Source of the DNA: Durusdinium trenchii
Lineage: Eukaryota > Sar > Dinophyceae > Suessiales > Symbiodiniaceae
Length of the DNA: 64,000 nt
Reading direction: 5' to 3'
NCBI GenBank assembly: GCA_963970005.1
Contig: CAXAMN010023339.1
Span: 116,318 to 180,317, forward strand
This document shows, in pieces, positions 1-10,368 of this stretch. Below the pieces are notes generated by a model, which searched no databases, had not been told where the DNA came from, and saw only the letters and a program-made list of their open reading frames with translations. The translations under genes and the position numbers were made by a program. The stretch's first letter is position 1, and each line of letters starts with the position of its first letter.

Positions 1-1009
1 CGATCAACTCGCAAGTGACCCTGGTTTGCGATCAAGCTGGAGAACATGTGTTTGCTATGTCCGAAGAGCAATCCACTTTGCTCAACGGCCGTGAACTTTG
101 CTCGTTTGGGAGTGGAACATGGTATGACGGTAGGGATGCTATTGAGCTAATGGAAAGTGATGGGCCGTGGCTGTCTTGTAGCATCAACTTTGACACCTTG
201 ATCATCCTTGAGAAGAAACAGGTCCTCTCCCACTTACAAAACCTCCCCTGCTTGGACCGGGCAGTTACGCTTCATGAGCTGCTGGTCTTGCTGGAAGATG
301 CCGGAGAGGCGCCCCGGCTTTTGTTGACTATCCTATATAATAAGAGGTCTGTCCTTTTGTGTGGCAGGTCAAGGTTGGCTTCAGCCATCACATCATCGAC
401 TTTGCGCAAGAAAAGATTCGCTCGGAAAAGGCTTTATGCTTTTGCTTGGATGCCAAACGAGAGGATGACCCTGCTGAGCCTCCAAAGAAGAAACTAAAGA
501 AGAGCAAGAAAGAAGACAACAAGAAAGACAAAGACACCAAGAAGGCTGGTCACTTTGATTGCTTTTGTCTGACTTGAAATAATGATAAATAATTGTCCTG
601 CAAGGGCGGGTATTTCACACGTGTCATAGTATTTCACACCAGTTTTGGGGTTCTCCTGATAACATCGGTTGTAAAGCCTTGGCAGGGATCCTCGGCACTC
701 ACGTTTGTTGCCAAGCTGTGCCTCAAGAAGGCGGTGCAGGGTGAAGCAGTCAAAGTTGGATTTCGGGTGAGGCAGGGGTTGTCCGATATCGATGAAGACC
801 ACACAGAACAAACTATATACACAAACCAAAGACCATAACATAAACTAATATCAAATCAGTGTTTCCCTTCCCAGCTGCCCAGCTGCCCCCGCTTGAGTGC
901 CAGGCTGGATGCCGTTGGTGGGAAGAGCACATTGAAACCGCAACGGCCTGTCTTGATTTTGAAAGGACAGCTGGATTTGGAGGCGAACACTCCAGTACAG
1001 CTGCTGTGA
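1..1009 (+). CDS. Four-exon protein-coding gene of unknown function (5' end outside window)
   Basis: Four open segments join without breaking frame: exon 1 from the window edge to 308, exon 2 368-544, exon 3 686-766, exon 4 875-1009 (stop TGA 1007-1009). All junctions are phase 0, each intron ends in AG, and the spliced visible product is about 232 residues. Exon 1 encodes a compact, globular-looking stretch (VTLVCDQAGEHVFAMSEEQ and onward). Exon 2 ends in a lysine-rich segment (KKKLKKSKKEDNKKDKDTKK) that could serve nuclear localisation. Exon 4 ends RPVLILKGQLDLEANTPVQLL. The first two donors read GAG|GC and AAG|GC, the third CGG|GT; GC donors are known in dinoflagellates. I do not recognise a family. 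The support is the phase consistency and natural residue composition; no homology is claimed. The 59-bp first intron is short. Confidence 0.5.
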
Positions 1010-1437
1010 TGTAGTTTGGAGGCAATTGGCCCTAACAAAGCGGATTTTCATCCCTTAGAGCCTTAGATTTCTGCTTGTGTTGGGGGGATGTGCTCTGACA
1101 AGACTGCTGCACCCCTTGAATGAGAGTTTGCATTTTAACTGAAACCGATCTTTGAAAATTGATTGATAAGCAAAACGAACTTTACCTGGTACTGCTTAGA
1201 TCTTTTTAGCGTCGACTGTCTACCCGTCATCAGAGCACACGGCCTCCACAAAACAAAAACAAACCGGGCAGCAAAGCCTCATGTCAGTGAAAAGAGCCGC
1301 AAGGGCATCGAAGAGGTCAGCATGGCAGGCTTGCAACCCCACCGGTTTGCAAAGTGACTTTGCTCATAATATGTCGTATGGTCGCCTAGACTGTTCAAGT
1401 GAAGGTAGCTAGTGTGCAGCCGAGTCGGATCGCCACG

Positions 1438-4263
1438 ATGGACGAATCGGATTCGGATTGTGAAATTCTTGATACCTGTGCACCAGCACGCCATACAATG
1501 CCTGTGGGGGCCTCAAGTCAGAATGTTTTAGCTTCAGATTCAATAATGAACAGTAATAAGCAAAATGAAAAGTTGAACCCCCAACTGCATACATGGCGGT
1601 GTGAAATGAGTCCTTCTTTGCTGCAGTGTCTTGCATAAATACAGAGCGCATGCCATGGCCTAGGGAAATATCAGTCTTGAAACAGCTCTGGTCCAGTGCA
1701 CATGGCATCCTTGACAAGGCCTTCGACTTGGGGAAGTATGTCACGAATCCTAGCTCTTCAGCGGCTGCACCGAAAGCAGCCAATCCAGTCACTCCGAAAC
1801 CAAAGTTGAGAGCGCCAACTCCAACAACTGATTCAGGCTGGGTTGTGGTGTTCGGAGAATTTCCAGGAATGAAGTGGGTATTATGGATACATTTTTTTAT
1901 ATGACAATGACAGCTGTAATTTTTCAAACATGCTGGACAGTGGACAGGCTTGCCTCCACGATTCAATGCCTCAACATCATCATCTGATGAGTCTCTGCAG
2001 CGCAAGCAAGATATGGACCAAAACACTCAAAACAATGAAACCAAACCAACAACAAAACCGACTGTTAAGAGGAAGCCCAAACCAAAGGCAGCCAAAAAGA
2101 AAGCAAAACGGACTGATGATGATGCTGCTGCTGATGAAACAAACGATGTGAACAAAAATAATGATGATGACGATGATCAGAAACCTGATGGGAATGATGA
2201 TGAAGTAGGACAAACAAGGACAGGATCAAAGGTGCAGAAGCGTCCTGCTGGGCGTCGGGAACCAAAGAAACCAGGCCAGGGACAGCCAGGATACCATGCA
2301 TATTGCCATACCTTGTGGGCAGGTCGCAAGACCCAAAGCAAGAGCAAACCGAGTGAGAAGGGTCACAAGAAGGCCTCTCTTGTCAGCTTTTTGGTTTGCG
2401 GATTGACATCTCTTAGATTTTTTGCAGGCTGAGACATTGCATGATGCTCTCACTGGGGCGGAGGTTTGCTGTGACATTACTGTCAAAGTTCAGTGAGAGC
2501 ATGCAATCATTGTAGTGGGGGCTCCAACTAACTGTTTCTCTCTTGAAGTTGTGCGATGTTGTGCGAAGGACTCGTCTGCTGGCATGCTTGCTGATCTCAA
2601 GGTGCCCTCTAGGACACTGTCTGAGGCGGAGAGTGCAGTCATGTTGATTGCCAGGCCAAAGTCCGAAATTGTCGCCGCCTTGAAGCGAAGCCTGTGGTTC
2701 CACCGGTAGAGCCACCGCTCAAAGCAGAGCCACCCCTCAAGAGATTGAAGCCATTGGATTTCACTGCAGAAGTGGCGCCCGACAAGAATGATTCGTCACC
2801 AGCTGACAGTCAGGTCCAATCGGTTTTGAGCGCTGTGCTTGGAGAACCGGAAGGTAGTTTTGGCGCCGAGCTGTCGCAGTGGGAAGCTGCAACTGCATGG
2901 ATGAAGTTCGCGGAAGGTGATATGGGTGACCCTGTGGAGCGACCAGTTGAAGGTGTTTCGACAGACATGGAGCGGGAGGCTGAAGGCATGTCTGCAGGTC
3001 AGCTGGCTCAAGGACCGATTGAAAGCCCAGGCTGGGCTGCACACCACTATTTTTTGTAGATGAAAGTTAGTTGTCAAGATCCACTCAGTCGTACCATCCA
3101 AGATTTGATCAGGTAGTTTTGCGAACTCCGATGCAGAGACCCTTGTGCTTCCAGGAATTCCTGTCAAGGAGTCTTGCGAAGTTTGACTTACCAGTCATTC
3201 ACTGATTAGTTGGAACAGATATGTACAGCAGCTCTTGCCCAGGAACTGGTGCAGCCTTCTTCTGGCGAAGATCCTCCTCCAGAATTGCCAGCTGGTTATG
3301 AGAAGGAATGCACCATTTTCCTCATGTCTGTACTGAGAGACATGGTCTGACAGAATGGTCTAGCAGATCTGAACTGGACCTGGACTTGATGCAGGAAACC
3401 TCTGGCGCCGAGATCAAGAATGGTGACCAGGCACGTTGCTGCAGTGCAGGAAAGTTGGTGTACAGCCATTGAAACCCCATGAAGGCCTTGCAGATCATCC
3501 CTACGCCTGTTCGCAACTCGAGCAATGTCCAGGTCCGCTTTCTGTATAACATTGATTGATTCGATATCATAAATTAGCTTTCAATACCTCTATATGTCAG
3601 CGTTCATTCCATTGCTGGTTCAGTGCTGGCTGGCGCACAGAGCACTGCAGGAGTTGGGAGCGAAGCCAAAGGCAAAAGCCAAACTCGGGCAGGGCAAAGG
3701 GAGGAAAGGAGCTGGTAAGTCTGGGGATGGCAAGGCCAGGAAGGGACAGCCTCGGGACAACAAACACGGGAAGGGCCAGCCTGCAACAGTCAAGGGCAAG
3801 TCTGGGAAGGACATGTCCATGACAAGCAAGCCTGGGAAGAAAGCTAATAAGAAGACTGGTAAGATCGAGCAGGACCCCAATGCAATCCCGCGTTTTGGTT
3901 GGTGAGTTGATGGGTGCACTGTGTGAAAGTACTTAAGCTATGAGTTTGTGCGGCTTTTGGCTTTTCTTTTGGAATGGGTTGAACTTGTGCAGGAGAACTA
4001 CTGGACAATGACCCGGCTGAAGAAGAATCTTCATAGTGTGAGAGTCTTGGTTGTTCTGCTGCTTTGATATTGCCATGGTTAGCCCCTTCCAGCATTTTTT
4101 TGCAGAGCAGGCCTACTCGATTGCCTATACGAAGAAGAAGTCAAGTGGCTGCACTGATCGGACTGAGCTGCGAGAAGCTGGCAATGCTGGGCGTGAGAAG
4201 CGGTTGGCAGAACTGCGGAGGGCAGGGGTGGCAGTGGCAAAATCTTTCAAGCTGAATCCCTAG
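1438..4263 (+). CDS. Multi-exon, low-complexity (Lys/Asp-rich) protein gene, function unknown
   Basis: A run of exon-like open segments separated by short AT-richer introns. The ATG at 1438 starts an acidic segment (MDESDSDCEILD). Open segments follow at about 1660-1870, 1932-2365 (poly-Lys then poly-Asp), 2430-2494 after a TTTTTGCAG acceptor, 2511-2680, 2680-3059 (Pro/Lys then Glu-rich), 3235-3350, 3650-3903 (Lys/Gly-rich, ending NAIPRFGW before a GGTGAGTT donor), 3994-4039 (ENYWTMTRLKKNLHS) and 4106-4263, which ends in a stop (KSFKLNP). The charge pattern suggests a disordered nuclear or nucleic-acid-binding protein, but that is inference. I could not fix every junction; the step near 2680 changes frame, so an unseen short intron or a frameshift may lie there. 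It may be a continuation of the gene ending at 1009, or separate. Confidence 0.4.
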
Positions 4264-7226
4264 AAGCTTAGCCCTCTGGGATCCTGAGTCTTTAGGTGTT
4301 GGAATGTGTAGGAGATGACTTTCTGAAATATGACATGAATCTTAGCAAGTCATATTCAAGACGTTGCTTTTTGGGGATCCTGATCGAGCCTGAAGCGGCT
4401 GATCTTTGGGCGCGATGATAGCGATGTGTTTTGCACACGTCTGCGTGAAGGGAAAAACTAGTTCATTTTTTGGCAACACTTTATCCCGCCTTCTATTTGA
4501 CAAGTGTGGAAGTGTGGTCTGATGTGGACCCACCTCGTGCCAGGTCAAGCTGAGTCTTGCGGCTATCTGACTTTCACCTCTTTACATTTGAGAGGTCTTG
4601 GATAGTCTTGCGTTGAAAATAAGAGAGGCAGTGTGGAGGGAGCGTGACTGTTTACTGCACTGCAAGCCTCTTTTGGAGACAATCTCTGTCCACTGTCAAC
4701 ACCTCTTTTGGACATCCACTTCCTAATTGTAAAACACCCACTTCCTCCTGGAAATGCTTATACTCCATGGATGGTTGTAGCTTTGGGCTAGCCTTCGACT
4801 TTGCTCACAAGGGTTTTTAAGACTGACCTCGTTTTGGAGGAGTGCATCTTCGAATCAGTCACGGGCCGTGTGTTTCTTCAGGAATCCTCCAGAGTGTATC
4901 CACCATTTGCATCCATTTGCACCTCGGGATCGATACAACACGATAGGAACCCTTAAGGATTGCCCCTACCCATCGGGAACAGGCCTTTCGTCAGGACGGA
5001 AGGACGGGAAGGTGATGGATGAAGGTTGGGGACCTCCATGGTTGGGGCCCTCCATTTGAGTCACGCCCCAAACCGGTCTGCCCCGCAGACTCCTCTTGCA
5101 GTTGGCAGTTGACCGATAGGGTCGGTGTTGGGTCCCACTGTACTGGTACCTGATTGTCCAGCAAGGGACCGGTGATGATCCGACGCGGTGCGGAGGGGAA
5201 GCAATATGGGGGCATTCGTTTCACGTATGCTGTCAGACATTCCAAGTGTGGAACATGTAGCCAGGCAGCCAGTTTTTGGCCCCTGAAGGTACTCCAGTGT
5301 GGGCACATGTGCCAGTTCCATGTGAGTGGTTGTGAGCCCATAGTATGGTGATGTATGGTGCTTTTGGGGACCTGCGTGGGTATTCTGGGTTGTTCGGGGA
5401 TCGATTTGTCCTCCAACAAATAAACATGTGATGTGACGCACCTCCATAGCAGACTGAGTGGTGCTTTCAGAGGATGTTGATCTATATAATTATGATAACC
5501 TTGAGATGATTGGTCCCATTGACTCATATACGTTTCAAGTGAGTTAAGTGCCTTCAATCCACCCACCAGCTCGACCGCGACTGCTTTGCCCGGACCAAGC
5601 TCCACTCCTCCGCACCCCGCACCCCAGGTGCATCCGGCCCTGCAAGGCCAGGACTTCCGGGAGCTCCAAGAGGGTTCCCTGGCCGATCCAAGGAGACCGG
5701 TCCTTCGGTCCAAAGCGGTCTCCGTACAACGCAGCCGGAGACACGACACGGCACGACCGAACACGGTGGACCGAGGGAGGAAACCCGTTCCGAAGGTCTC
5801 CGAAGGTCTGTTCCCAGGTGCACGGGACTGTGGGACTTGTTCCGGAGCCGGAGGAGTTCCCCCAATTTCCCACCCAACGAGCGAGCGGTGGACGAGACGA
5901 ACGTCAGAGGAACGTGTTGGGACGACCAGAGAGTTCCCGAGCTGCAAAGCGCAGACGGTAGGAGTCGGGCCTGTTCAGGGGGCGGTCGTTGGTTGAAGCA
6001 TCACTTTAGACAATTCAGGAGGCCGATCTGAGATACACTCATCCAATTGGTTGGGCCTTGCTTGTCGTGTTCACCTAATACAGAGGCTTGGACTGGATGG
6101 GGCTTGGACTGGATGCTTTTTGGGTGTTTACTTCATTTTGTCCTGTCAAATGAAAAGACGATGCAGAAAAGCAGTGTTCTTTTTGGGGGGATATGTTCAT
6201 ATATTCCTCGCTGCCATGGGGCCCCCATGTCCTCAGTGGTGGCAGTGTCGCTCCGTCTAAAGCGCAAAAACCCCAACGAGTTGAGGCCGAACCCCGCCAG
6301 AAAAAGAAAGCAAGCCAGAAGTGTTTTCATGGTTTTCCGAGCTTTTTGTTGACAGATCTTGAACAATCTTGAGACACGATGATGAGATCTGGAGTTCTTT
6401 TGAGGTGACCCGATCTTCATGACCTTTGATGGGGAGGAGATGACGTTTGACCGGAAAGCTCACAAGGTCTGCCCGTCGGATGTCGTCGCCGGCGGAAGCT
6501 GCGGGGAGACAAAGGGGCAGCGACCGGGACCTCGCCCCGTCTCGTGGGGAAGGAGACAACAGAAAGGAGGTGTCCAACATCAACCCTAGGTCCTAGGTGA
6601 TGGTTTCGGATATGTTTATTTGTTCAACCCTTAGTTGGGGATGATTGGGCCGTCTGACTCATATTTTTCAAGTGGGCTGAAAACACCAACCAGAACCATT
6701 TTGGACGCCAATGCTGCAGGTGTTTGATCAGGGCCATGGATGGGTTGACCAGCGAGGTCATGCGATCTGGGACCTGGCAGTTGCTGTAGATCCTCTGGGA
6801 CCTGGGCACAAGAGGATGTCGGGTATCGGTCGATCGGTACCTTAGCCACTTCGAGGATGTGAGACAGAATCTCATATCCAGAGGCATTGCAGCAAGGTGC
6901 GCTGCAGCAAAAAGCCTCAAAAGTTTGGACATCTTGTACTTAGAGGTGAAGATCCCCAGTCACTGTACTCTGCCGATGTCAGGATGAAGCACCAAACTAT
7001 TGAGACTCAACATCATTTTTACCTTCAGCACCGATGCCACGGCTTTACTAACAGTTGGGTAGACACATACAAAAAACATCAAACAACATGATGTGCTTCA
7101 ACCAGGGGGACTGGGCGAATGTCAGGTCGGGAACTCTGCGAAGCGTCACTGTCGGCTCAGTCCAGAGTTCCAAAAAAAACCGTGGTTTGTAGGTTATTCA
7201 ATTCATTTTGATCCTCTTTGTCCTCC
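4264..7226. other. Intergenic/intronic DNA with a GC-rich patch
   Basis: No gene I can support. A GC-rich patch at about 5545-5995 keeps several frames open on both strands, the longest a 318-codon minus-strand frame (4991-5947), with no recognisable domain and no way to choose a strand. It may contain an exon on the + strand ending in an Arg-rich stretch near 5960. A short + strand frame at 6419-6589 (MTFDGEEMTFDRKAHKVCPS and onward, 56 codons and a stop) has exon-like composition but no other support. Confidence 0.4.
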
Positions 7227-8129
7227 ATGTTATGCCTCGGTGCTCTGTCCGGTGAAGCTGTCACGGAGCTGGAGGAAGAGGAGCTTCGGCAGATGCGGGA
7301 AGCAGGCCAAACGATCAAGCACCTGAAGCTGCGCCTTGCCGTTCAACTAGGACAATCGAGGTTTCAGCAAAGACTTTTTGCGGAGACGGGTGAGCTGGAG
7401 GACGAGATGCCTCTGCAGACCTGCCCGAGTCCTTGTCAAGTGCTAATATCGGACTTTCATCCCCCTGATCAAGCAGACGAGAAAGCATTGATCTGTGCAT
7501 GTTCTGAGAATCGCGTCCGGGACGTTGAGAAGCTCCTCCAGACACCCTTCGATCCCAACAAGCAATTGACAGAGCTCATTCAGGCGAGTGTCCTACTTCA
7601 CTTGGCAGCTTGCCACGGTCACTTGGAAGTGGTTCGCTTGCTGGTTGAGGCCAAAAGTGACACTGAGGCTCGTAATCCGGCTGGCTTCACTCCTTTGCAT
7701 TTTGCAGCCACAAAAGGCCACTCAGGAGTCGTGCACTTGTTGTTGGAGGCTGGAGCTGACCAAGATGCGGTGAACAAGGATGGCTGGAGCCCTTTGCATG
7801 CAGCAGCTGAGTGTGGTCACCGGAAAGTCGTGAGGTTGCTGGTGGATGCTGGGGCCAACAAGGAGCCATTGGCAGTGAAGAACCTACTGGTGGGTACGGG
7901 AGGAAAGCCAAATTGGTCTCCTTTGCAGGTGGCAGTAGAGGAGTTGCATTTGACAGTAGTATGGGTTCTGATGATATCGGGGGCAAAGAAAGATGCTTGG
8001 TCTGTTGGAACTTTGTTCATGGCGGCCTATTGCAATATTAGCGGAATCGTGTGCGCCATTTGGTGCATGGATACCTTTTGTTGCATTTTATGCATCTTTT
8101 GCATTCTCTGCAATGTGATTCGGATATGA
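7227..8129 (+). CDS. Ubiquitin-like/ankyrin-repeat protein (probably 5' exon)
   Basis: The first ATG in the open frame is at 7227 (MLCLGALSGEAV); the frame also opens at an upstream TTG, which I do not use. Residues 1-78 resemble the ubiquitin-like leader common on dinoflagellate ankyrin proteins (LKLRLAVQLGQSRFQQRLF). Residues 82-260 hold about five ankyrin repeats; the clearest are GFTPLHFAATKGHSGVVHLL (residues 153-172) and GWSPLHAAAECGHRKVVRLL (residues 186-205), each followed by an AGA helix cap. A further degenerate repeat (LFMAAYCNISGIV) comes next, and from about 8050 the frame turns into Cys/Ile-rich sequence that looks like intron read-through, so an exon end near 8010-8060 is likely and the stop at 8129 is probably not the true one. 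Ankyrin repeats mediate protein binding; the partner is unknown. Confidence 0.75.
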   Translation: MLCLGALSGEAVTELEEEELRQMREAGQTIKHLKLRLAVQLGQSRFQQRLFAETGELEDEMPLQTCPSPCQVLISDFHPPDQADEKALICACSENRVRDVEKLLQTPFDPNKQLTELIQASVLLHLAACHGHLEVVRLLVEAKSDTEARNPAGFTPLHFAATKGHSGVVHLLLEAGADQDAVNKDGWSPLHAAAECGHRKVVRLLVDAGANKEPLAVKNLLVGTGGKPNWSPLQVAVEELHLTVVWVLMISGAKKDAWSVGTLFMAAYCNISGIVCAIWCMDTFCCILCIFCILCNVIRI

Positions 8130-9436
8130 CAAATCCATTTGCACAGCTTGTAGGCAAAAAAGGAGCGCATGCACATTGCTTGGGCCTGGAACACACCACC
8201 AACAGCTGCGATGGTGGGGCTGTGTTCTGACCTCCTTTCCCACCATTGCCCCGCGTTTTCGCGAGGGACCTCGTACGAGCCCCTGAACACATCGCTGTGT
8301 TCTTTTGTTGGGCTTGCATCGGCAAAGGACATCCACTAATAGAGTTTAAAATAGCTTTGCAGTACTTCTTGGGTAGAATACAAATTTGGTTTCTGGTGTC
8401 CTGCAGGCTGTGGAAGTGCCCGTTTGTTTCATTCATATCTGTTACTTGTTCTTTGGGAGAACTGTTTGAGGAACTGAGAGGGCACTTTCCAGCCATCATT
8501 CTTCCCAGAGGCAGTGCAAAAGAAAAAGATGTTGTTGAACAGTAAGATAGCATTTTGTTGCTTAAAGTGTTCTTGAAGACCTTTTGTTCACAGTGCAGAC
8601 CTTTTGTTCAACTTGCGGCAGTGCATTGCTTGCAAGCAATAAAGCAGAAGTACCATGAGTGGACACGTGCAGGAACGTGGGTGGCCCACCATTAGCTGGA
8701 AACTCCACCATCCAGGGCCAGGGCCTGCGGTTTGGATTGCGATCATGTCAGTGGCTTCCATAAACATGTTAATCACCAGCGTCACCAGACCATCCGAAAG
8801 AGGACTTTCTCACCATAAAGATCTAGAATAGCCTCAGTTAATTACTTATGCACTTGTTGTTCAACGTGAGCCCGATGTGCCGAGTATTCACACCGCTTCG
8901 CGGCGAAGACCGCCCGCACGGAAAGCACGCTCACCATCAATAGTCCGCAGGTGCAAACGCGCACACGCTTTCAATAATGCAGTTCAATTCGTGCAGCATA
9001 TCTAACATTATAAATAGTTTGATCGCTTCTCCTTTGGGAATGCAACATGACAAGAACATATGATGTCAGATATGCATTATCACTCGGGCAGCATAACTAA
9101 CATCGCCAATGATTTGTGCATTATTCATCGGTGTTAAGCAAACATAAAAGTAAACAATAAACGCATACACATCAAAAGCCGTACATTCTAGAGCAAAAAA
9201 GGCTCCCCCAAGATAAAGCTTAATGAACGATCTGGCACTTGCTAGCGGTCTACGCGAACTGAGACAACACCTCAGCACCTTCGGTGCGGGCTCAATTTGT
9301 TGGCCAGACAAGTTCTGGGATCCCCAACTACATGGTAGGTCAGGACCCATCTGTTGTTTTCAAATCTTTCACGGCAAAGTGGGGTCATCTTCACATGACT
9401 CAAAGTTGGGGGCCTCACACCGGGCTTCGGAGTAGA
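8130..9436. other. No gene seen
   Basis: Non-coding in appearance on both strands. Short frames exist but none has repeats, domains or splice context that I can support. A 13-bp phrase (GACCTTTTGTTCA) occurs twice at about 8578 and 8599. Confidence 0.4.
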
Positions 9437-9880
9437 TAGGTTACCTTTAGGTTGTCTGAAAGATACAAAATATAATTACATAGCCTATCAATCCCTTTTA
9501 ATATGATTTTCTAAGAAATCTATGCCACGCTTATGACCTTCATCCCCAAATAATAAAGGATAGCCACACAACCATTTATTCTTTGGGGATTCTTCTTTTA
9601 ATTTTATGATATTTTTCATTCATTCATATTAATTATAGCTTTCTCCCGAAAAAATCTCTAGGTCAACTTGGTCCATTTCATATTGAAGAATTATTAATGG
9701 AAAAGGTAACCATAAGATGTAATATGAAAGAAAATGCTGTGTCAATATGATTCACGATTATGTGATAAAAACAATGGAAATAGAATGAAATCTCATAATC
9801 TGTGAATGATGGACCTTACAATCTTGGTCTTTATTAATTTTGGTCTTTGTAACATTGAGAAGAGAACTCTTAGGTTGCTT
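9437..9880. other. AT-rich island
   Basis: This stretch is visibly richer in A+T than its neighbours and has broken frames on both strands. The longest is a minus-strand segment around 9470-9630 with lysine-rich, AT-biased codons and internal stops. It could be an old insertion from an AT-rich replicon (organelle, virus or bacterium) or simply intron DNA. I recognise no gene. Confidence 0.4.
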
Positions 9881-9936
9881 CTTTGCGGCTGAACAAAAAT
9901 TTGGGGGATGGTTTCTTAACGCGGCTGAGACTCCAG

Positions 9937-10002
9937 GTGCCTGAGAAGTACGAGAGAGTCTACGCCTTGTTCGTGAACGAAGCGGCTTACTATGAGAAGA
10001 AG
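9937..10002 (+). CDS. Isolated 22-codon exon, unknown gene
   Basis: A clean small exon: acceptor CTCCAG before 9937, 22 codons in phase 0/0, and donor AAG|GTGGGT after 10002. The peptide VPEKYERVYALFVNEAAYYE plus KK has natural composition. I see no partner exons nearby with matching style, and I do not recognise the family. Confidence 0.35.
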
Positions 10003-10299
10003 GTGGGTCCTGTCGGTTCGGTTCGGCGGTTCCGAGGAAAAGGGCGGGTGCACCCGCTCGATACATCACGTGATGTACGTCGTCTCCTGAAGGACTCATA
10101 CTCGGTGCATCGAGCTCGGTGCTATACCAACATGTGAAACAGTTCATGCTCGCATGATCGGGACACTAGGAGTCGTCATCTTGCATCATGCACATCGGGT
10201 GATAACGTTTGTTCACCTCATCGATATTCCCTGCAGGTTGCCCTGATGCTAATGAGCTGCGGAGAGGCGACTTTCTCCAAGCTAGCGAGCTGAGAGCAC

Positions 10300-10317
10300 G
10301 GTGGCCGCGCGGCCACC
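10300..10317. repeat. 18-bp perfect palindrome
   Basis: GGTGGCCGCGCGGCCACC reads identically on both strands. Just downstream the phrase AACGGGCAATTTTCG occurs twice (10329-10343 and 10354-10368). No function is evident. Confidence 0.9.
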
Positions 10318-10368
10318 TGTGTGTGCGGAACGGGCAATTTTCGGTGACAGCACAACGGGCAATTTTCG

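Noticed and set aside
4991..5947. 318-codon minus-strand ORF
   Set aside because: It lies largely in a GC-rich patch with several frames open on both strands, and has no domain or natural composition.
7203..7226. Spliced-leader relic upstream of the ankyrin ORF (CATTTTG)
   Set aside because: Only seven bases agree with the leader; the flanking bases do not.
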